This document shows positions 45,835 to 56,226 of a DNA stretch of 64,000 nucleotides, piece by piece. The stretch's first letter is position 1; each line of letters begins with the position of its first letter. Under the pieces are notes generated by a model. It was given only the letters and a program-made list of their open reading frames with translations, was not told the DNA's origin and did no database searches. The stretch is taken from NCBI RefSeq assembly GCF_029582805.1, contig NZ_JAKKUT010000002.1:1549747-1613746 (forward strand), written 5' to 3'. The stretch comes from Candidatus Synechococcus calcipolaris G9 (GTDB lineage Bacteria; Cyanobacteriota; Cyanobacteriia; Thermosynechococcales; Thermosynechococcaceae). The position numbers and the translations under genes were made by a program.

Positions 45835-47640
45835 GTGCGAGCGACTGGAGCCTACATTCTCATCAATAGCCTTTGCCGTCACGGCGTTAAGCACATTTTT
45901 GGCTATCCCGGCGGGGCCATTCTGCCGATTTATGATGAAGTGTATCGGGCGGAAGAACGGGGCGAAATCAAGCATATTCTGGTTCGCCATGAACAGGGTG
46001 CATCCCATGCCGCCGATGGCTATGCCCGCGCTACGGGGCAGGTGGGGGTCTGTTTTGCCACCTCTGGCCCTGGGGCAACCAATCTAGTGACGGGCATTGC
46101 CACGGCCCACATGGATTCCATTCCCATGGTGGTAATTACGGGCCAAGTTGGGCGGGCCGCCATTGGTACGGATGCCTTCCAGGAAACGGATATTTTTGGC
46201 ATTACCCTACCCATTGTCAAGCATTCCTATGTGGTGCGCCAACCGGAAGATATGGCCCGCATCATCGCCGAAGCCTTTTTTATTGCCAGTACGGGCCGCC
46301 CTGGCCCCGTTTTAGTAGATATCCCCAAGGATGTGGGACTTCAGGAATGTACCTATGAGCCGGTGGAACCGGGTTCGGTTAAATTACCGGGCTATCGGCC
46401 AACGGTACGGGGAAATTCCCGCCAGATTGCCCAGGCCCTTAAACTCATTCAGGAGTCAGAACGGCCTCTTCTTTATGTGGGAGGTGGTGCCATTACCGAT
46501 GCCGCCCATGATGAAATTTTGGCATTGGCAGAAACCTTTCAAATTCCGGTGACAACCACCCTGATGGGGAAAGGAGCCTTCCCGGAAAACCATGACCTAT
46601 CCCTGGGAATGTTGGGAATGCATGGAACCGCCTATGCCAACTTTGCGGTGAGTGAATGTGATCTCCTCATTGCGGTGGGGGCCCGTTTTGACGATCGCGT
46701 CACCGGAAAACTGGATGAATTTGCCTCCCGGGCCAAGGTCATTCACATTGATATTGATCCGGCGGAAGTCGGTAAAAATCGCACTCCAGAGGTGCCCATT
46801 GTTGGCAGTGTCAAGCCAACCCTGCAAAATTTACTCACCCTGATCCAACGTGGTCCAGGGGTAGCCATAACAACCCAGGCTTGGATTCATCAAATTAGTG
46901 CCTGGAAGCAGGATTATCCCCTTGTCGTTCCCCAGCCTGAGGGCCAGCTTTCGCCCCAGGAAGTCATCTATGAGTTGGGACTGCAAGCACCGGATGCCTA
47001 CTTCACAACGGACGTGGGCCAGCATCAAATGTGGGCCGCTCAATTTTTGAGAAATGCTCCCCGCCGTTGGATTTCCAGTGCGGGCTTGGGGACAATGGGC
47101 TATGGAATGCCGGCGGCTATGGGGGTCAAGGTGGCTCTGCCAGATCAACAGGTGATTTGCGTCAGTGGGGATGCCAGCTTCCAGATGAACCTACAGGAAC
47201 TAGCCACCCTGGCCCAGTATGGAATTGCCGTTAAAACCGTGATCATTAATAACTTCTGGCAGGGGATGGTACGGCAGTGGCAGCAGGCCTTTTACCAGGA
47301 ACGCTATTCCCACTCCAGTATGGCCCCAGGGATGCCGGATTTTGTCAAACTTGCCGAAGCCTTTGGGGTGAAGGGCATGATCCTGCGCGATCGCCATGAT
47401 CTTAAAGAGGCCGTTGCGGAAATGCTCGCTTACGATGGCCCCGTCCTCATGGATGCCCACGTCATTCGCGATGAAAACTGCTATCCCATGGTGGCTCCAG
47501 GGAAGAGTAACGCCCAAATGATTGGCCTACCGGAGCGGCACACCCTCGAAAAAGCGGCCGAACTCATCTATTGCTCCCATTGTGGAGCCAAGACCGTTTC
47601 AACCCATCGGTTTTGCCCAGAGTGTGGCAGTAAACTTTAG
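45835..47640 (+). CDS. ilvB: Acetolactate synthase large subunit with zinc-ribbon tail
   Basis: First step of branched-chain amino-acid synthesis. 601 residues from GTG 45835 (AGAGG seven bases upstream; in-frame TGA just before). TPP/FAD enzyme motifs: '[15 protein letters not shown]', catalytic Glu in '[16 protein letters not shown]', '[14 protein letters not shown]', and TPP-Mg site '[15 protein letters not shown]'. The last 23 residues form a CxxC-x10-CxxC zinc ribbon (Cys580/583/594/597) not found in E. coli enzymes. The small subunit is not adjacent. Confidence 0.95.
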   Translation: MRATGAYILINSLCRHGVKHIFGYPGGAILPIYDEVYRAEERGEIKHILVRHEQGASHAADGYARATGQVGVCFATSGPGATNLVTGIATAHMDSIPMVVITGQVGRAAIGTDAFQETDIFGITLPIVKHSYVVRQPEDMARIIAEAFFIASTGRPGPVLVDIPKDVGLQECTYEPVEPGSVKLPGYRPTVRGNSRQIAQALKLIQESERPLLYVGGGAITDAAHDEILALAETFQIPVTTTLMGKGAFPENHDLSLGMLGMHGTAYANFAVSECDLLIAVGARFDDRVTGKLDEFASRAKVIHIDIDPAEVGKNRTPEVPIVGSVKPTLQNLLTLIQRGPGVAITTQAWIHQISAWKQDYPLVVPQPEGQLSPQEVIYELGLQAPDAYFTTDVGQHQMWAAQFLRNAPRRWISSAGLGTMGYGMPAAMGVKVALPDQQVICVSGDASFQMNLQELATLAQYGIAVKTVIINNFWQGMVRQWQQAFYQERYSHSSMAPGMPDFVKLAEAFGVKGMILRDRHDLKEAVAEMLAYDGPVLMDAHVIRDENCYPMVAPGKSNAQMIGLPERHTLEKAAELIYCSHCGAKTVSTHRFCPECGSKL

Positions 47641-47721
47641 TAAACGTTGGTAAATCTTAAGCGAGTACGCTGCTGTCCAAATTTTTGCTACTTTGAGAAT
47701 AGTTCATCAAGGAAAGAACCT

Positions 47722-48312
47722 ATGCCCATCGGTGTCCCTAAAGTTCCTTACCGTATGCCTGGGGAACCTTATACCCAGTGGATTGACATTTATAATCGAC
47801 TCTACCGCGAACGGATTATTTTTCTAGGGCGGGAAGTGGATGATGAAATTGCCAATCAGATCGTTGCGGTGATGCTTTACCTCGACTCCGACGATCCCGG
47901 CAAGGATATTATGCTCTACATTAATTCCCCCGGTGGTTCAGTCACGGCGGGTATGGCCATTTATGACACGATGCAGCATATCAAATCGGATGTGGTCACG
48001 ATCTGCGTGGGCTTGGCGGCCTCCATGGGATCATTTCTTTTAGCGGCCGGAACAAAGGGGAAGCGGTTATCACTGCCCCACTCCCGGATTATGATTCACC
48101 AACCCTCGGGTGGTACTCGGGGGCAAGCCACGGATATTCAAATTGAGGCAAAGGAAATTATTCGCGTGCGAAAACAACTTAATGACCTCTATGTGCATCA
48201 CACGGGACAGCCCCTAGCCAAAATTGAGCGGGACATGGATCGGGATTATTTCATGTCGGCCCAGGATGCCAAGGACTATGGCTTGATTGATCGGGTGATT
48301 GAAGGAGCCTAG
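47722..48312 (+). CDS. clpP: ATP-dependent Clp protease proteolytic subunit
   Basis: 197 residues from ATG 47722, preceded by AAGGAAAG. Catalytic Ser in 'GLAASMGSF', His in '[10 protein letters not shown]' and Asp in '[12 protein letters not shown]' are all present, so it is an active ClpP, not ClpR. The start '[15 protein letters not shown]' is the form seen in one of the multiple cyanobacterial ClpP paralogues; I cannot say which. An upstream start at 47647 gives a poor N-terminus. Confidence 0.92.
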   Translation: MPIGVPKVPYRMPGEPYTQWIDIYNRLYRERIIFLGREVDDEIANQIVAVMLYLDSDDPGKDIMLYINSPGGSVTAGMAIYDTMQHIKSDVVTICVGLAASMGSFLLAAGTKGKRLSLPHSRIMIHQPSGGTRGQATDIQIEAKEIIRVRKQLNDLYVHHTGQPLAKIERDMDRDYFMSAQDAKDYGLIDRVIEGA

Positions 48313-48345
48313 GCAAATATCTAACCCCTTGAATGGTCTGATTTC

Positions 48346-50730
48346 GTGACAATTCCGAACTGTGCCTGGAAACGCCCCATTGCCACCGGATGGGAACAGC
48401 CCTATCTCGTTCGCTATGCTAGTAATTTAGATGACGGCCCTTGGCACGGAATGCCCTTGGGGGGCTTTGGGGCCGGCTGTTTGGGGCGATCGCCCGCAGG
48501 GGATTTTAATCTCTGGCACATTGATGGCGGCGAGCATTGCTTTCAAACCATTCCCGCCTGTCAGTTTAGTATTTTTGAAGCCTCGGCGCAGGGCAACCAG
48601 GCCTATGCCCTCGGAACCCCACCTGAGGAGCATTTAACCGCTTGGCAATGGTACCCCAAAGGACAAGGGATCTATGGGGCCCTCTATCCCCGCAGTTGGT
48701 TTGAGTACAGTGGGGTATTCCAGGCGGAAATAACCTGTGAGCAGTTTTCGCCCATTTTGCCCCACAACTACCAAGAAACCAGCTATCCGGTTGCTCTTTT
48801 TGTCTGGAAACTGAGGAATCCCACGGAGCACCCCCTAACCCTAAGCATTATGCTGACGTGGCAAAATCTGGTGGGTTGGTTTACCAATGCCAATAAATCC
48901 CCCCAGGTACAGATCCGTGATGATGGTAGCCCCGTCTATGACTATCAGCCTCGCTGGGGGGAGAGTCAGGGTAATTTTAATCAGGTGATACAGACGGATA
49001 GAACCCTGGGTTGGGTCTTAAAAGGGCCGCGACAAATATCGGGACAGGTGGCCGAAGGAGAAGGGGAATGGGCCGTTCTAATCCCCAGAGTATCCCAGGC
49101 AGAATTTTTCTATCATGGCCGCTGGAATCCCCACGGGGACGGGGCAGAGATTTGGCAGACCTTTGGCGCCGATGGTTCCCTGAAAAATAGTGAGAACCCA
49201 AAACCTGCCGAACCAGGGGAGCAAGTGGCGGCGGCCTTAGCGGTACGGATCACCTTACAACCCGGTGAAAGCCAAGAGATTCCCTTTAGTTTAGCCTGGG
49301 ATTTTCCGGTGACGGAGTTTGCCGAAGGCATCCATTACGATCGCCGCTATACGGACTTTTTCAATCGCTCCGGTAACAATGCCCTGGCGATCGCCCAGGA
49401 TGGATTAACCCATTATCAGGAGTGGCAGGATCAGATTCGGGATTGGCAACGGCCCATCCTAGAACGTCGTGATTGGCCAGACTGGTTCAAAATGGCCCTA
49501 TGCAATGAACTCTACGACCTCACCAGTGGCGGCAGTTTATGGACCAGTGCCACGGAAGCCGATCCCTTTGGGCAGTTTGCAGTTCTAGAATGCCTGGACT
49601 ACCGCTGGTATGAAAGCCTAGATGTGCGACTCTATGGTTCCTTTGCCCTAGTAATGCTCTGGCCCGAACTGGAAAAAGCGGTGATGCGGGCCTTTGCCCG
49701 GGCGATTCCTAAACAGGATCCCCATCTACGGATTATTGGCTATTTTTATCGCGGTGATCCAGAGACCGCCCATCGCGCCCCCCGCAAACTAGAGAATGCA
49801 GTTCCCCACGATCTTGGCGCCCCCAATGAACATCCCTGGGAAGAAACCAACTATACCGCCTATCAGGATTGTAATCTCTGGAAAGATCTAGCCTCGGATT
49901 TTGTTCTGCTGGTGTATCGAGATTTTCTATTTACGGGAGAAACCGATCTAGGGTTTTTACGAGATTGTTGGCCGGCCATTGTGCCGGCGATCGCCTACCT
50001 GAAAACCTTTGATACCGATGGGGATGGCTTGCCCGAAAATAGTGGGGCCCCAGACCAAACCTATGATGATTGGCAACTCAAGGGCATGAGTGCCTACTGT
50101 GGTGGCCTGTGGATTGCGGCCCTAGAGGCAGCGGTGGCGATCGCCCAAATTTTAGAGGCGGCCGGTGAAAACATCCCCGAAAAGGCAACCTATGAAACCT
50201 GGCTAAATCAAGCCCGACCCCTGTACCACAACACCCTTTGGAATGGTCAGTATTATCGCCTTGACAGTGAAAGCGGCTCCCCAGTGGTGATGGCAGATCA
50301 ACTCTGTGGTCAATTTTATGCCCGTCTCCTGGGTTTGCCCGATGTCGTGCCTGAGGACTGTACCTTAACCGCCTTAAACACGATTTATCAGGTGTGCTTT
50401 TTGGGATTTCATGGCGGAACCTTGGGGGTTGCCAATGGTCTGTTGCCCGATAGCCGCCCGGAAAAACCCGATGCCACCCACCCCCTCGAAGTCTGGATCG
50501 GGATTAATTTTGGCTTAGCAGCCTTTTACTGGCAGATGGGTTTAACGTCCGAGGCCTGGCGAATCACGGAAACCGTAGTAGCTCAGATCTACGAAAATGG
50601 ATTGCAATTTCGCACACCAGAGGCCATTACCGCCGAAGACACCTTTCGCGCCTGTATGTACTTGCGTCCCATGGCCATTTGGGCCCTCGCTTGGGTAACG
50701 GGGTATCCTGAAACCAGGGAGAATAATTAA
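48346..50730 (+). CDS. GH116 glycosidase (GBA2-type)
   Basis: 794 residues from GTG 48346. The N-terminal beta domain ('PLGGFGAGCLGRSPAGDF') and C-terminal (alpha/alpha)6 barrel match family GH116, which includes human non-lysosomal glucosylceramidase GBA2 and bacterial beta-glucosidases. Conserved catalytic regions are visible: 'ECLDYRWYESLDVRLYGSF' (nucleophile Glu) and 'LPENSGAPDQTYDDWQ' (acid/base Asp). No signal peptide. Substrate in cyanobacteria is not established; glucolipids are an obvious guess. It stands between clpP and ftsY. Confidence 0.85.
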   Translation: MTIPNCAWKRPIATGWEQPYLVRYASNLDDGPWHGMPLGGFGAGCLGRSPAGDFNLWHIDGGEHCFQTIPACQFSIFEASAQGNQAYALGTPPEEHLTAWQWYPKGQGIYGALYPRSWFEYSGVFQAEITCEQFSPILPHNYQETSYPVALFVWKLRNPTEHPLTLSIMLTWQNLVGWFTNANKSPQVQIRDDGSPVYDYQPRWGESQGNFNQVIQTDRTLGWVLKGPRQISGQVAEGEGEWAVLIPRVSQAEFFYHGRWNPHGDGAEIWQTFGADGSLKNSENPKPAEPGEQVAAALAVRITLQPGESQEIPFSLAWDFPVTEFAEGIHYDRRYTDFFNRSGNNALAIAQDGLTHYQEWQDQIRDWQRPILERRDWPDWFKMALCNELYDLTSGGSLWTSATEADPFGQFAVLECLDYRWYESLDVRLYGSFALVMLWPELEKAVMRAFARAIPKQDPHLRIIGYFYRGDPETAHRAPRKLENAVPHDLGAPNEHPWEETNYTAYQDCNLWKDLASDFVLLVYRDFLFTGETDLGFLRDCWPAIVPAIAYLKTFDTDGDGLPENSGAPDQTYDDWQLKGMSAYCGGLWIAALEAAVAIAQILEAAGENIPEKATYETWLNQARPLYHNTLWNGQYYRLDSESGSPVVMADQLCGQFYARLLGLPDVVPEDCTLTALNTIYQVCFLGFHGGTLGVANGLLPDSRPEKPDATHPLEVWIGINFGLAAFYWQMGLTSEAWRITETVVAQIYENGLQFRTPEAITAEDTFRACMYLRPMAIWALAWVTGYPETRENN

Positions 50731-50756
50731 ATGCAATAGTTGGGATTGGAGCATTA

Positions 50757-52379
50757 ATGGTTTTTAATTGGTTTCGTCGCAAATTTGGTAAAGATACGTC
50801 CGAGGACGAAGAACAAACATCTCCAACTCCAGAAATAATAACTTCTGAGGTTGAATCTCCTAGCTCAAGTCAAGAAGATATTGCCGATGGGGATGTCCCT
50901 GACGATGCAGAACCTGTCCCTGAATCAACGGAACCTAACCCACCCAAACGTGACATTTTAGCCTGGGCCCGTACTGCCTACCAAAGTATCCAGTCCCGTC
51001 AAACTGATACCCTTCCTACGGACTCCGCCGAGACCCCTTCCCCAGAACGTACCGAACCTACTGCTTCCCCTCTGCCGGAACCCCAACCCTTTAGCGGCTT
51101 TGAGTCCCCAACCTCTCCCCCAGGAAGTAAGGCTGACTCGCCATCAATGACCCCAGCGGCCCTAGAACCAGTCGTCAATCCCCCAAGCCAACCAGCGGTT
51201 TTGCCAACGGACGAAGCTCCTATAGAGCTACCACCACAATCCGTAGAACCATCCACCCTAGAGCCTTTACCTGAAGCTGTTCCAACTGAACCGGAGGTCT
51301 TATCGGAGCCTGCCCCGCCGCCACCCCAAGCTCTAGAGGCTTCCATCCAATCCGGCGATGAATCTGCCCTTGAACTGGATGAAGGGTTTCTTTGGTCTGC
51401 GGAAGTTCTCGCTGCCCAGGGCCGCCGGCCCGAAGAGGTGGATATCGAGGAAATTAACTGGCTGCAACGACTTCGCCAAGGTCTAGGGAAAACGCGCCGG
51501 GGCTTAGTCAATCAACTCAAGGCGATCGTCGGTCAGGGGCCCCTCAGTAATGAAGCGGTTGAAGAGATTGAAATGCTGCTGTTACAGTCGGATGTGGGGG
51601 TGAAGGCAACGGATTATATTATTGAGGCTCTCCAGGCCAAAATTCGTCAGGAAACCCTGCCGCCAGATGCGGCGATCGCCTACTTGAAGGAGATTCTCCT
51701 GGGGATTTTAGATGCTCCTTTTAAGAATGGCTATAGCCCTAATTTTGCGCCCAAAAAACAGGAACTTAATGTTTGGTTAATGACCGGTGTTAATGGCGTT
51801 GGCAAAACGACAACCATTGGTAAAATTGCCCATGTATCCACCCAGTCTGGCTATCGCTGTTTAGTGGCTGCTGCCGATACATTCCGGGCTGCTGCGGCCG
51901 AACAAGTTAAAATCTGGGCCGAGCGATCGCAGGTGGAAGTGATTGCCAATCCCGGTAAAAATACAGATCCGGCGGCGGTCGTCTTTGATGCGATTATTGC
52001 TGCCCAAGCCCGTGATGCTGAGTTATTGTTAGTGGATACCGCCGGTCGGCTACAGAACAAAAAGAACCTGATGGAAGAGTTGAAAAAAATCCGTCGTATT
52101 ATTGATAAAAAAGCCCCCAACGCGGCGATCGAATCTCTGTTAGTGTTAGATGCCACCCTCGGACAAAATGGATTGCGACAGGCCCAAGTCTTTGCCGAAG
52201 CCGCCCAACTTACCGGTGTCATTATTACTAAATTAGATGGCACGGCTAAGGGGGGAGTTGCCCTGGCCGTAGTTCAAGAACTAGGATTACCGATTCGCTT
52301 TATTGGAGCCGGAGAAGGGATTAGTGATTTGCGACCCTTTTCTAGCTATGAATTCGTGGAGGCATTGCTGAGTCAATAG
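50757..52379 (+). CDS. ftsY: Signal recognition particle receptor FtsY
   Basis: SRP receptor GTPase for co-translational membrane targeting. The first ~210 residues are a Pro/Glu/Ser-rich, acidic, low-complexity A domain. The NG domain follows: N helices ('LRQGLGKTRRGLVNQL'), G1 'TGVNGVGKTTTIGKIA' near 343, 'DTFRAAAAEQ', G3 'LLLVDTAGRLQNK' and G4 'ITKLDGTAKGG', ending 'FIGAGEGISDLRPF'. 540 residues, longer than many because of the A domain. Starts 26 bp after the GH116 stop. Confidence 0.95.
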   Translation: MVFNWFRRKFGKDTSEDEEQTSPTPEIITSEVESPSSSQEDIADGDVPDDAEPVPESTEPNPPKRDILAWARTAYQSIQSRQTDTLPTDSAETPSPERTEPTASPLPEPQPFSGFESPTSPPGSKADSPSMTPAALEPVVNPPSQPAVLPTDEAPIELPPQSVEPSTLEPLPEAVPTEPEVLSEPAPPPPQALEASIQSGDESALELDEGFLWSAEVLAAQGRRPEEVDIEEINWLQRLRQGLGKTRRGLVNQLKAIVGQGPLSNEAVEEIEMLLLQSDVGVKATDYIIEALQAKIRQETLPPDAAIAYLKEILLGILDAPFKNGYSPNFAPKKQELNVWLMTGVNGVGKTTTIGKIAHVSTQSGYRCLVAAADTFRAAAAEQVKIWAERSQVEVIANPGKNTDPAAVVFDAIIAAQARDAELLLVDTAGRLQNKKNLMEELKKIRRIIDKKAPNAAIESLLVLDATLGQNGLRQAQVFAEAAQLTGVIITKLDGTAKGGVALAVVQELGLPIRFIGAGEGISDLRPFSSYEFVEALLSQ

Positions 52380-52520
52380 GGAAATATAGCCAGCCATCTC
52401 AAGCGAGACTTGCGACTTCTTGGCTTTAGAGGCTCTAGTTTGCTCCATCTCAGATATGGGGCGATCGCCTTGGATTTTCTTTGATTGAATCTACCTAGGT
52501 CTGGCAGCCTGAGGATTTTT

Positions 52521-52850
52521 TCAGGCACGGTCAAACCAGAGAACCTTAATCACGCCGCCGCCTACTAAAGTCACCAGGCCCACAATGAAGGTCCATAACC
52601 TGGTATCCGTAGAGCGTTGCTGAGTCCGAAGCTCATTGATGTCATCCCGCAGTTCAGAGGGTAAAGAATCCACTTTCCCATCAAGGCTTTTAATTTGCTG
52701 CTGTACAGAATTGACTTCAGCCTTGAACTCAGCCCGAATCGTATTAAATTGCTCTTCAGTCTTAACAATGTGAATATCTAGCTTCTTATCCATGGATTGC
52801 AGTAAGTCCATGATCTGTTTAGCTTCACTGGCTGTAATGGGTTCATTCAT
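52521..52850 (-). CDS. Coiled-coil protein with C-terminal membrane helix
   Basis: 109 residues: ~75 residues of predicted coiled coil ('SMDKKLDIHIVKTEEQF' onward), then a single hydrophobic helix 'LWTFIVGLVTLVGGGVIK' and a short tail. Resembles DUF1640/haemolysin-XhlA-like tail-anchored proteins in layout only. Function unknown. Confidence 0.7.
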   Translation of the reverse strand: MNEPITASEAKQIMDLLQSMDKKLDIHIVKTEEQFNTIRAEFKAEVNSVQQQIKSLDGKVDSLPSELRDDINELRTQQRSTDTRLWTFIVGLVTLVGGGVIKVLWFDRA

Positions 52851-53072
52851 AGGTTACTGCGTCCACGTTGCGTGCGTTATGCCAACGTCTGGTCATTATC
52901 AATTGTGGGTGGACAATAATTAGGTATTGCTAAAGATACCCTGACTAGTCCCATCAGGTACTCCCAGCTTATCCTAGATTAATCAAAATTGGCTTGAACA
53001 ATAAAAATGCTGTAATACGCTCACAGCCATGGTTTAAGGATATTATTGGACTATCTTAGATGTCTTTTGTAC

Positions 53073-53145
53073 GGGCCTGGAGGGACTCGAACCCCCGACC
53101 TGCTGATCCGTAGTCAGCCGCTCTAATCCACTAAGCTACAGGCCC
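53073..53145 (-). tRNA. tRNA-Arg (ACG anticodon)
   Basis: On the minus strand, 73 nt: acceptor GGGCCTG pairs with CAGGCCC, D arm, anticodon stem GCTGA/TCAGC around loop CTACGGA (anticodon ACG, read as ICG after deamination), and T arm GGGGG-TTCGAGT-CCCTC. No encoded CCA; discriminator base agrees with the end of the acceptor stem within one base. Confidence 0.95.
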
Positions 53146-53243
53146 ACAGCTAGAGTCTGATTCTAGCACACTACTAGGGCTTCACTACGTTCCCATCCAG
53201 TGCATAAAGATAAAAGTTCCTCAATCTTCTACTCTAATTCCGC

Positions 53244-54884
53244 CTACCCTAATTCTGGCAAACTAAAAATGGCGATCGCCTCCGGTTGACCTTTGACATT
53301 CTGGGGAGGCAGGGATCGCTTGGCATAATCCTGGGGTAGGGTTTGGGCGGTGGCATCCGTAAATAAAAGGGGAACTCCAACGGTTTTGGTTAAGGATTCC
53401 ACCCGCGAAGCCAGATTAACGGTATCGCCAATGGCAGTGTACTCCAATCGCTGGGGCGAACCAATACTCCCCACCACTGCCGGGCCGGTATGAATACCAA
53501 TACCCATTTTTAGGGGTAGGTGCTGATCTTGGGCGAGGGTTGCGTTAATATCCTCTAGGGCGTGGAGCATTTTTACACCGGCCTGGATGGCCATGAGACC
53601 ATGATTGGCGGGATAACCGACACCAAAAATTGCCATAAAGCCATCCCCAAGGAATTTATTTACCATGCCCTGATGTTCGTCCTCGACAATGGTCACCATG
53701 GCGGTTAAAAAAAGATTAAGGAGATGAATGGCAGTTTGGGGAGAAATGTCCACACACCGTTGGGTAAAGTTGCGCAGATCGGCAAACATCACCGTAACTT
53801 CCTGTTCAATGCCACCGACCCCCGCATCCCGTTGCAAAATTTCTAAGGCCGCCTGTCGCCCTACATGACGACCAAAGGTTTCTTCAATCAGTTGTTTTTC
53901 CTGGAGTTCCCTCAGCATGTGATTAAATTCATTGATCAAGGGGCCAAACTCATCGGCCCGTAATAGGCGAATCTGTTGATTGAAGTGACCTGCTGCCGTG
54001 GCGATCGCTGCTGTTTTAAGGGCTTCTACGGGTTCGCGGACTAAAATACTGACAATCCAGGCACTACTTAAACCGAAAATCACACTCACGGCCGCTACCC
54101 CCATGGCAAACAAGGCATCCTGTTGGGAACGGTAGGGAGAAATACTGAGTAGTAGTAGAGCTAAAATGGGGCAAAGACCATTAGAAATCAACAGCAATAT
54201 CCCCCGCCACAGCAAGGATAAATGGATAATGCCAGTTTGTTCGGCAGGTTGACTATTCTCAAATAAAATCGGATATAAAACCCGCTCGGAAAGAAGTTCC
54301 ACCAGTAAAAAGACTTGGCTCACACTCATGAGCGTGCCAATTAAAAGGGAAATGGGTAAATCAATGAGAACCTGGGGATTCAGGGGATCAGGATGGAGTA
54401 AAAGAGTCAGAATAAAAATCGGCAATCCCAAAAGATTTCCACTGCCAATGATCAAAATGGACCACCAGGGTAAGTTAATCGATCGCCGGCGTGCTTGAAT
54501 CAGTTTTCCATGGAATCGAGGGCGTGCTTGAAGCGTGGGTAATATACAAAAGCGGCGAACAGTGCCATCGGCATCTAGGGTGACTTGGCGTAATTGACGG
54601 CAGACTAAAAAAATACTCGAAAGGATATAGACCCAGGCGGCAATTCCAATGGGATAAACAGTCAAATTAAACCATTTTACCGACTCTAAAAAAGCCGCTA
54701 ATTGGGCTGCGGTTAATAGGGGATAAATATGGGTAATGTTGTACCAAATATTAAAGGCACTGACGAGAACCTGGGGCAAAATGGGCAAAAGCCCCACCCC
54801 AAGCAACTGAAGCCATAGAGGAGATTGGGACGGGTTACGAGGGGTCACGGTGGCGGGCAACGTCTTGGGCGGAGAGACCTTCAC
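53244..54884 (-). CDS. Membrane-bound class III adenylate/guanylate cyclase
   Basis: 546 residues: six membrane helices, a HAMP-like linker ('REPVEALKTAAIATAAGHF'), and a class III cyclase domain. Metal-binding Asp residues in 'MFADLRNFTQR' and 'FLGDGFMAIFG', and 'YTAIGDTVNLASRVE' complete the active site; a Lys in 'VNKFLGDG' and Thr at the second specificity position suggest ATP as substrate. The first ~16 codons overlap the upstream lipoprotein gene by 50 bp, so the two are coupled. cAMP signalling role; stimulus unknown. Confidence 0.9.
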   Translation of the reverse strand: MKVSPPKTLPATVTPRNPSQSPLWLQLLGVGLLPILPQVLVSAFNIWYNITHIYPLLTAAQLAAFLESVKWFNLTVYPIGIAAWVYILSSIFLVCRQLRQVTLDADGTVRRFCILPTLQARPRFHGKLIQARRRSINLPWWSILIIGSGNLLGLPIFILTLLLHPDPLNPQVLIDLPISLLIGTLMSVSQVFLLVELLSERVLYPILFENSQPAEQTGIIHLSLLWRGILLLISNGLCPILALLLLSISPYRSQQDALFAMGVAAVSVIFGLSSAWIVSILVREPVEALKTAAIATAAGHFNQQIRLLRADEFGPLINEFNHMLRELQEKQLIEETFGRHVGRQAALEILQRDAGVGGIEQEVTVMFADLRNFTQRCVDISPQTAIHLLNLFLTAMVTIVEDEHQGMVNKFLGDGFMAIFGVGYPANHGLMAIQAGVKMLHALEDINATLAQDQHLPLKMGIGIHTGPAVVGSIGSPQRLEYTAIGDTVNLASRVESLTKTVGVPLLFTDATAQTLPQDYAKRSLPPQNVKGQPEAIAIFSLPELG

Positions 54885-56004
54885 TGGGATTGCCCAGGAA
54901 CCATAGGGCGGCGGCCGCTTCGGCGCGAGTCACGGTTTTTTGAGGTTGGAGAATCAGGGTTTGGCCAAATAAACGGCGAATATTAGAGAGGTCTCCATTC
55001 CCATAGTCAGCAGCTACAGCACTGAGGGCATTGGGATTAATGCGATTGCTATCCTTAAACCCCCAGGTTTGTTCAATGCGATCAATACTGGTTGTGGTGA
55101 GATTTTTTTGCATATCCAAAGGAACCTTCCACTGTAAAAGGGTTTCCCGGGTTAGGGGTGCATCGGGACGGAAGAGATTGGTTTGCTCTCCGGTTAGGGA
55201 ACTGGGTAAAAAACCCGCCATGGCTAACCCTTGAATGTAGGCAAAATCTGGATGAGTCTTGGGTACATCTTGGAACAGGGGAGCATCATTCTCGGTGGCT
55301 AGGCGAATTTGCTGGGAGGGGCGATCGCCATAGAAACGATTATGGGTGGTAACGAGCCAGCGAACAAACGTACTGCGATCCATGGCTTCATTGGGCTGGA
55401 GTTCATCCTTAGATTCCGCCGTTGTTAACACCCCCAACCGGGCTAGATCTTCTACGGCGGGGCGCAGAGCCATGGGCACATTGTTTATATCCGGGAACTC
55501 TTGGGGGGGTAAATCGGCGAGTTGGTTTTCATCGTCCCCCTCTTCTTCAGGGGCTAAGGCTTGGGCGATCGGGCCATACTCCACCACAAATTCCGTTTGT
55601 TGATTATTTGTGGTGGGAATGACCACCCTCACCCCTAAACTTGGCCCCTGACCCACCAGGATCACCTGCTGTCCCTGCTGCTGTTGATCTAACAATTCCC
55701 AGCCAGCGCGTTGAAACTGCTGAATATAAAACTGAACAATGGGTTGGGAGGGAGCGGCCACCTGCCAACGACTTTGGATCCGTGGAGTTGGCTCTGCCGC
55801 TAGGGGCGTGGAATCCATCAAACTTGCTTGGGGATAGCGTAGATCCATCGGTAGTTCCTGGCTACCCGGCTCTGTTTGACTCCACTGATCAGTATTGACA
55901 TCTGGGGCAAATAGCTGCTCTAGGGCCGTACTGCCATCACAACTACTCAAGCCCAAAAGGCAGAGTAACAATAGGCTAAAGCGTAGACGTGACCGATCAT
56001 TCAT
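54835..56004 (-). CDS. SLH-domain lipoprotein
   Basis: 389 residues: signal peptide with lipobox 'LSSC' (Cys22), a central domain (~55-150), and a C-terminal region with SLH-type segments ('PDINNVPMALRPAVEDLARLG', shortened here to 'MALRPAVEDLARLGVL'; 'FQDVPKTHPDFAYIQGLA'; 'TRAEAAAALWFLGNP'). Probably tethered to the outer or cytoplasmic membrane while binding wall polymer. Overlaps the cyclase gene. Not identified further. Confidence 0.75.
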   Translation of the reverse strand: MNDRSRLRFSLLLLCLLGLSSCDGSTALEQLFAPDVNTDQWSQTEPGSQELPMDLRYPQASLMDSTPLAAEPTPRIQSRWQVAAPSQPIVQFYIQQFQRAGWELLDQQQQGQQVILVGQGPSLGVRVVIPTTNNQQTEFVVEYGPIAQALAPEEEGDDENQLADLPPQEFPDINNVPMALRPAVEDLARLGVLTTAESKDELQPNEAMDRSTFVRWLVTTHNRFYGDRPSQQIRLATENDAPLFQDVPKTHPDFAYIQGLAMAGFLPSSLTGEQTNLFRPDAPLTRETLLQWKVPLDMQKNLTTTSIDRIEQTWGFKDSNRINPNALSAVAADYGNGDLSNIRRLFGQTLILQPQKTVTRAEAAAALWFLGNPSEGLSAQDVARHRDPS

Positions 56005-56226
56005 AAAAATCTAAACAAACCTAAACGAAAAAGTTCCATTTGACAAGGGCTGTTAACCCAACGACTCAAGCCACCCCGATGGCAGCAATTACTATACATT
56101 GTAAAGAGTTGCTCATCATACCCACGGCGATTCCTAAGGCCAATGATTGGCATACGATAACGGATACACATCAACGAACACATAACTTTTGCGAAGTTTC
56201 TGCTTATTTTGATATGGATAGTAAAT

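Noticed and set aside
45785..46087. ORF beginning upstream of ilvB in another frame
   Set aside because: Only its first nine codons precede ilvB; the rest overlaps ilvB out of frame and does not resemble a protein. The GTG at 45835 has a good ribosome site.
50999..51511. 170-codon minus-strand ORF in ftsY
   Set aside because: Antisense of the low-complexity A domain, giving a Ser/Gly-rich shadow.
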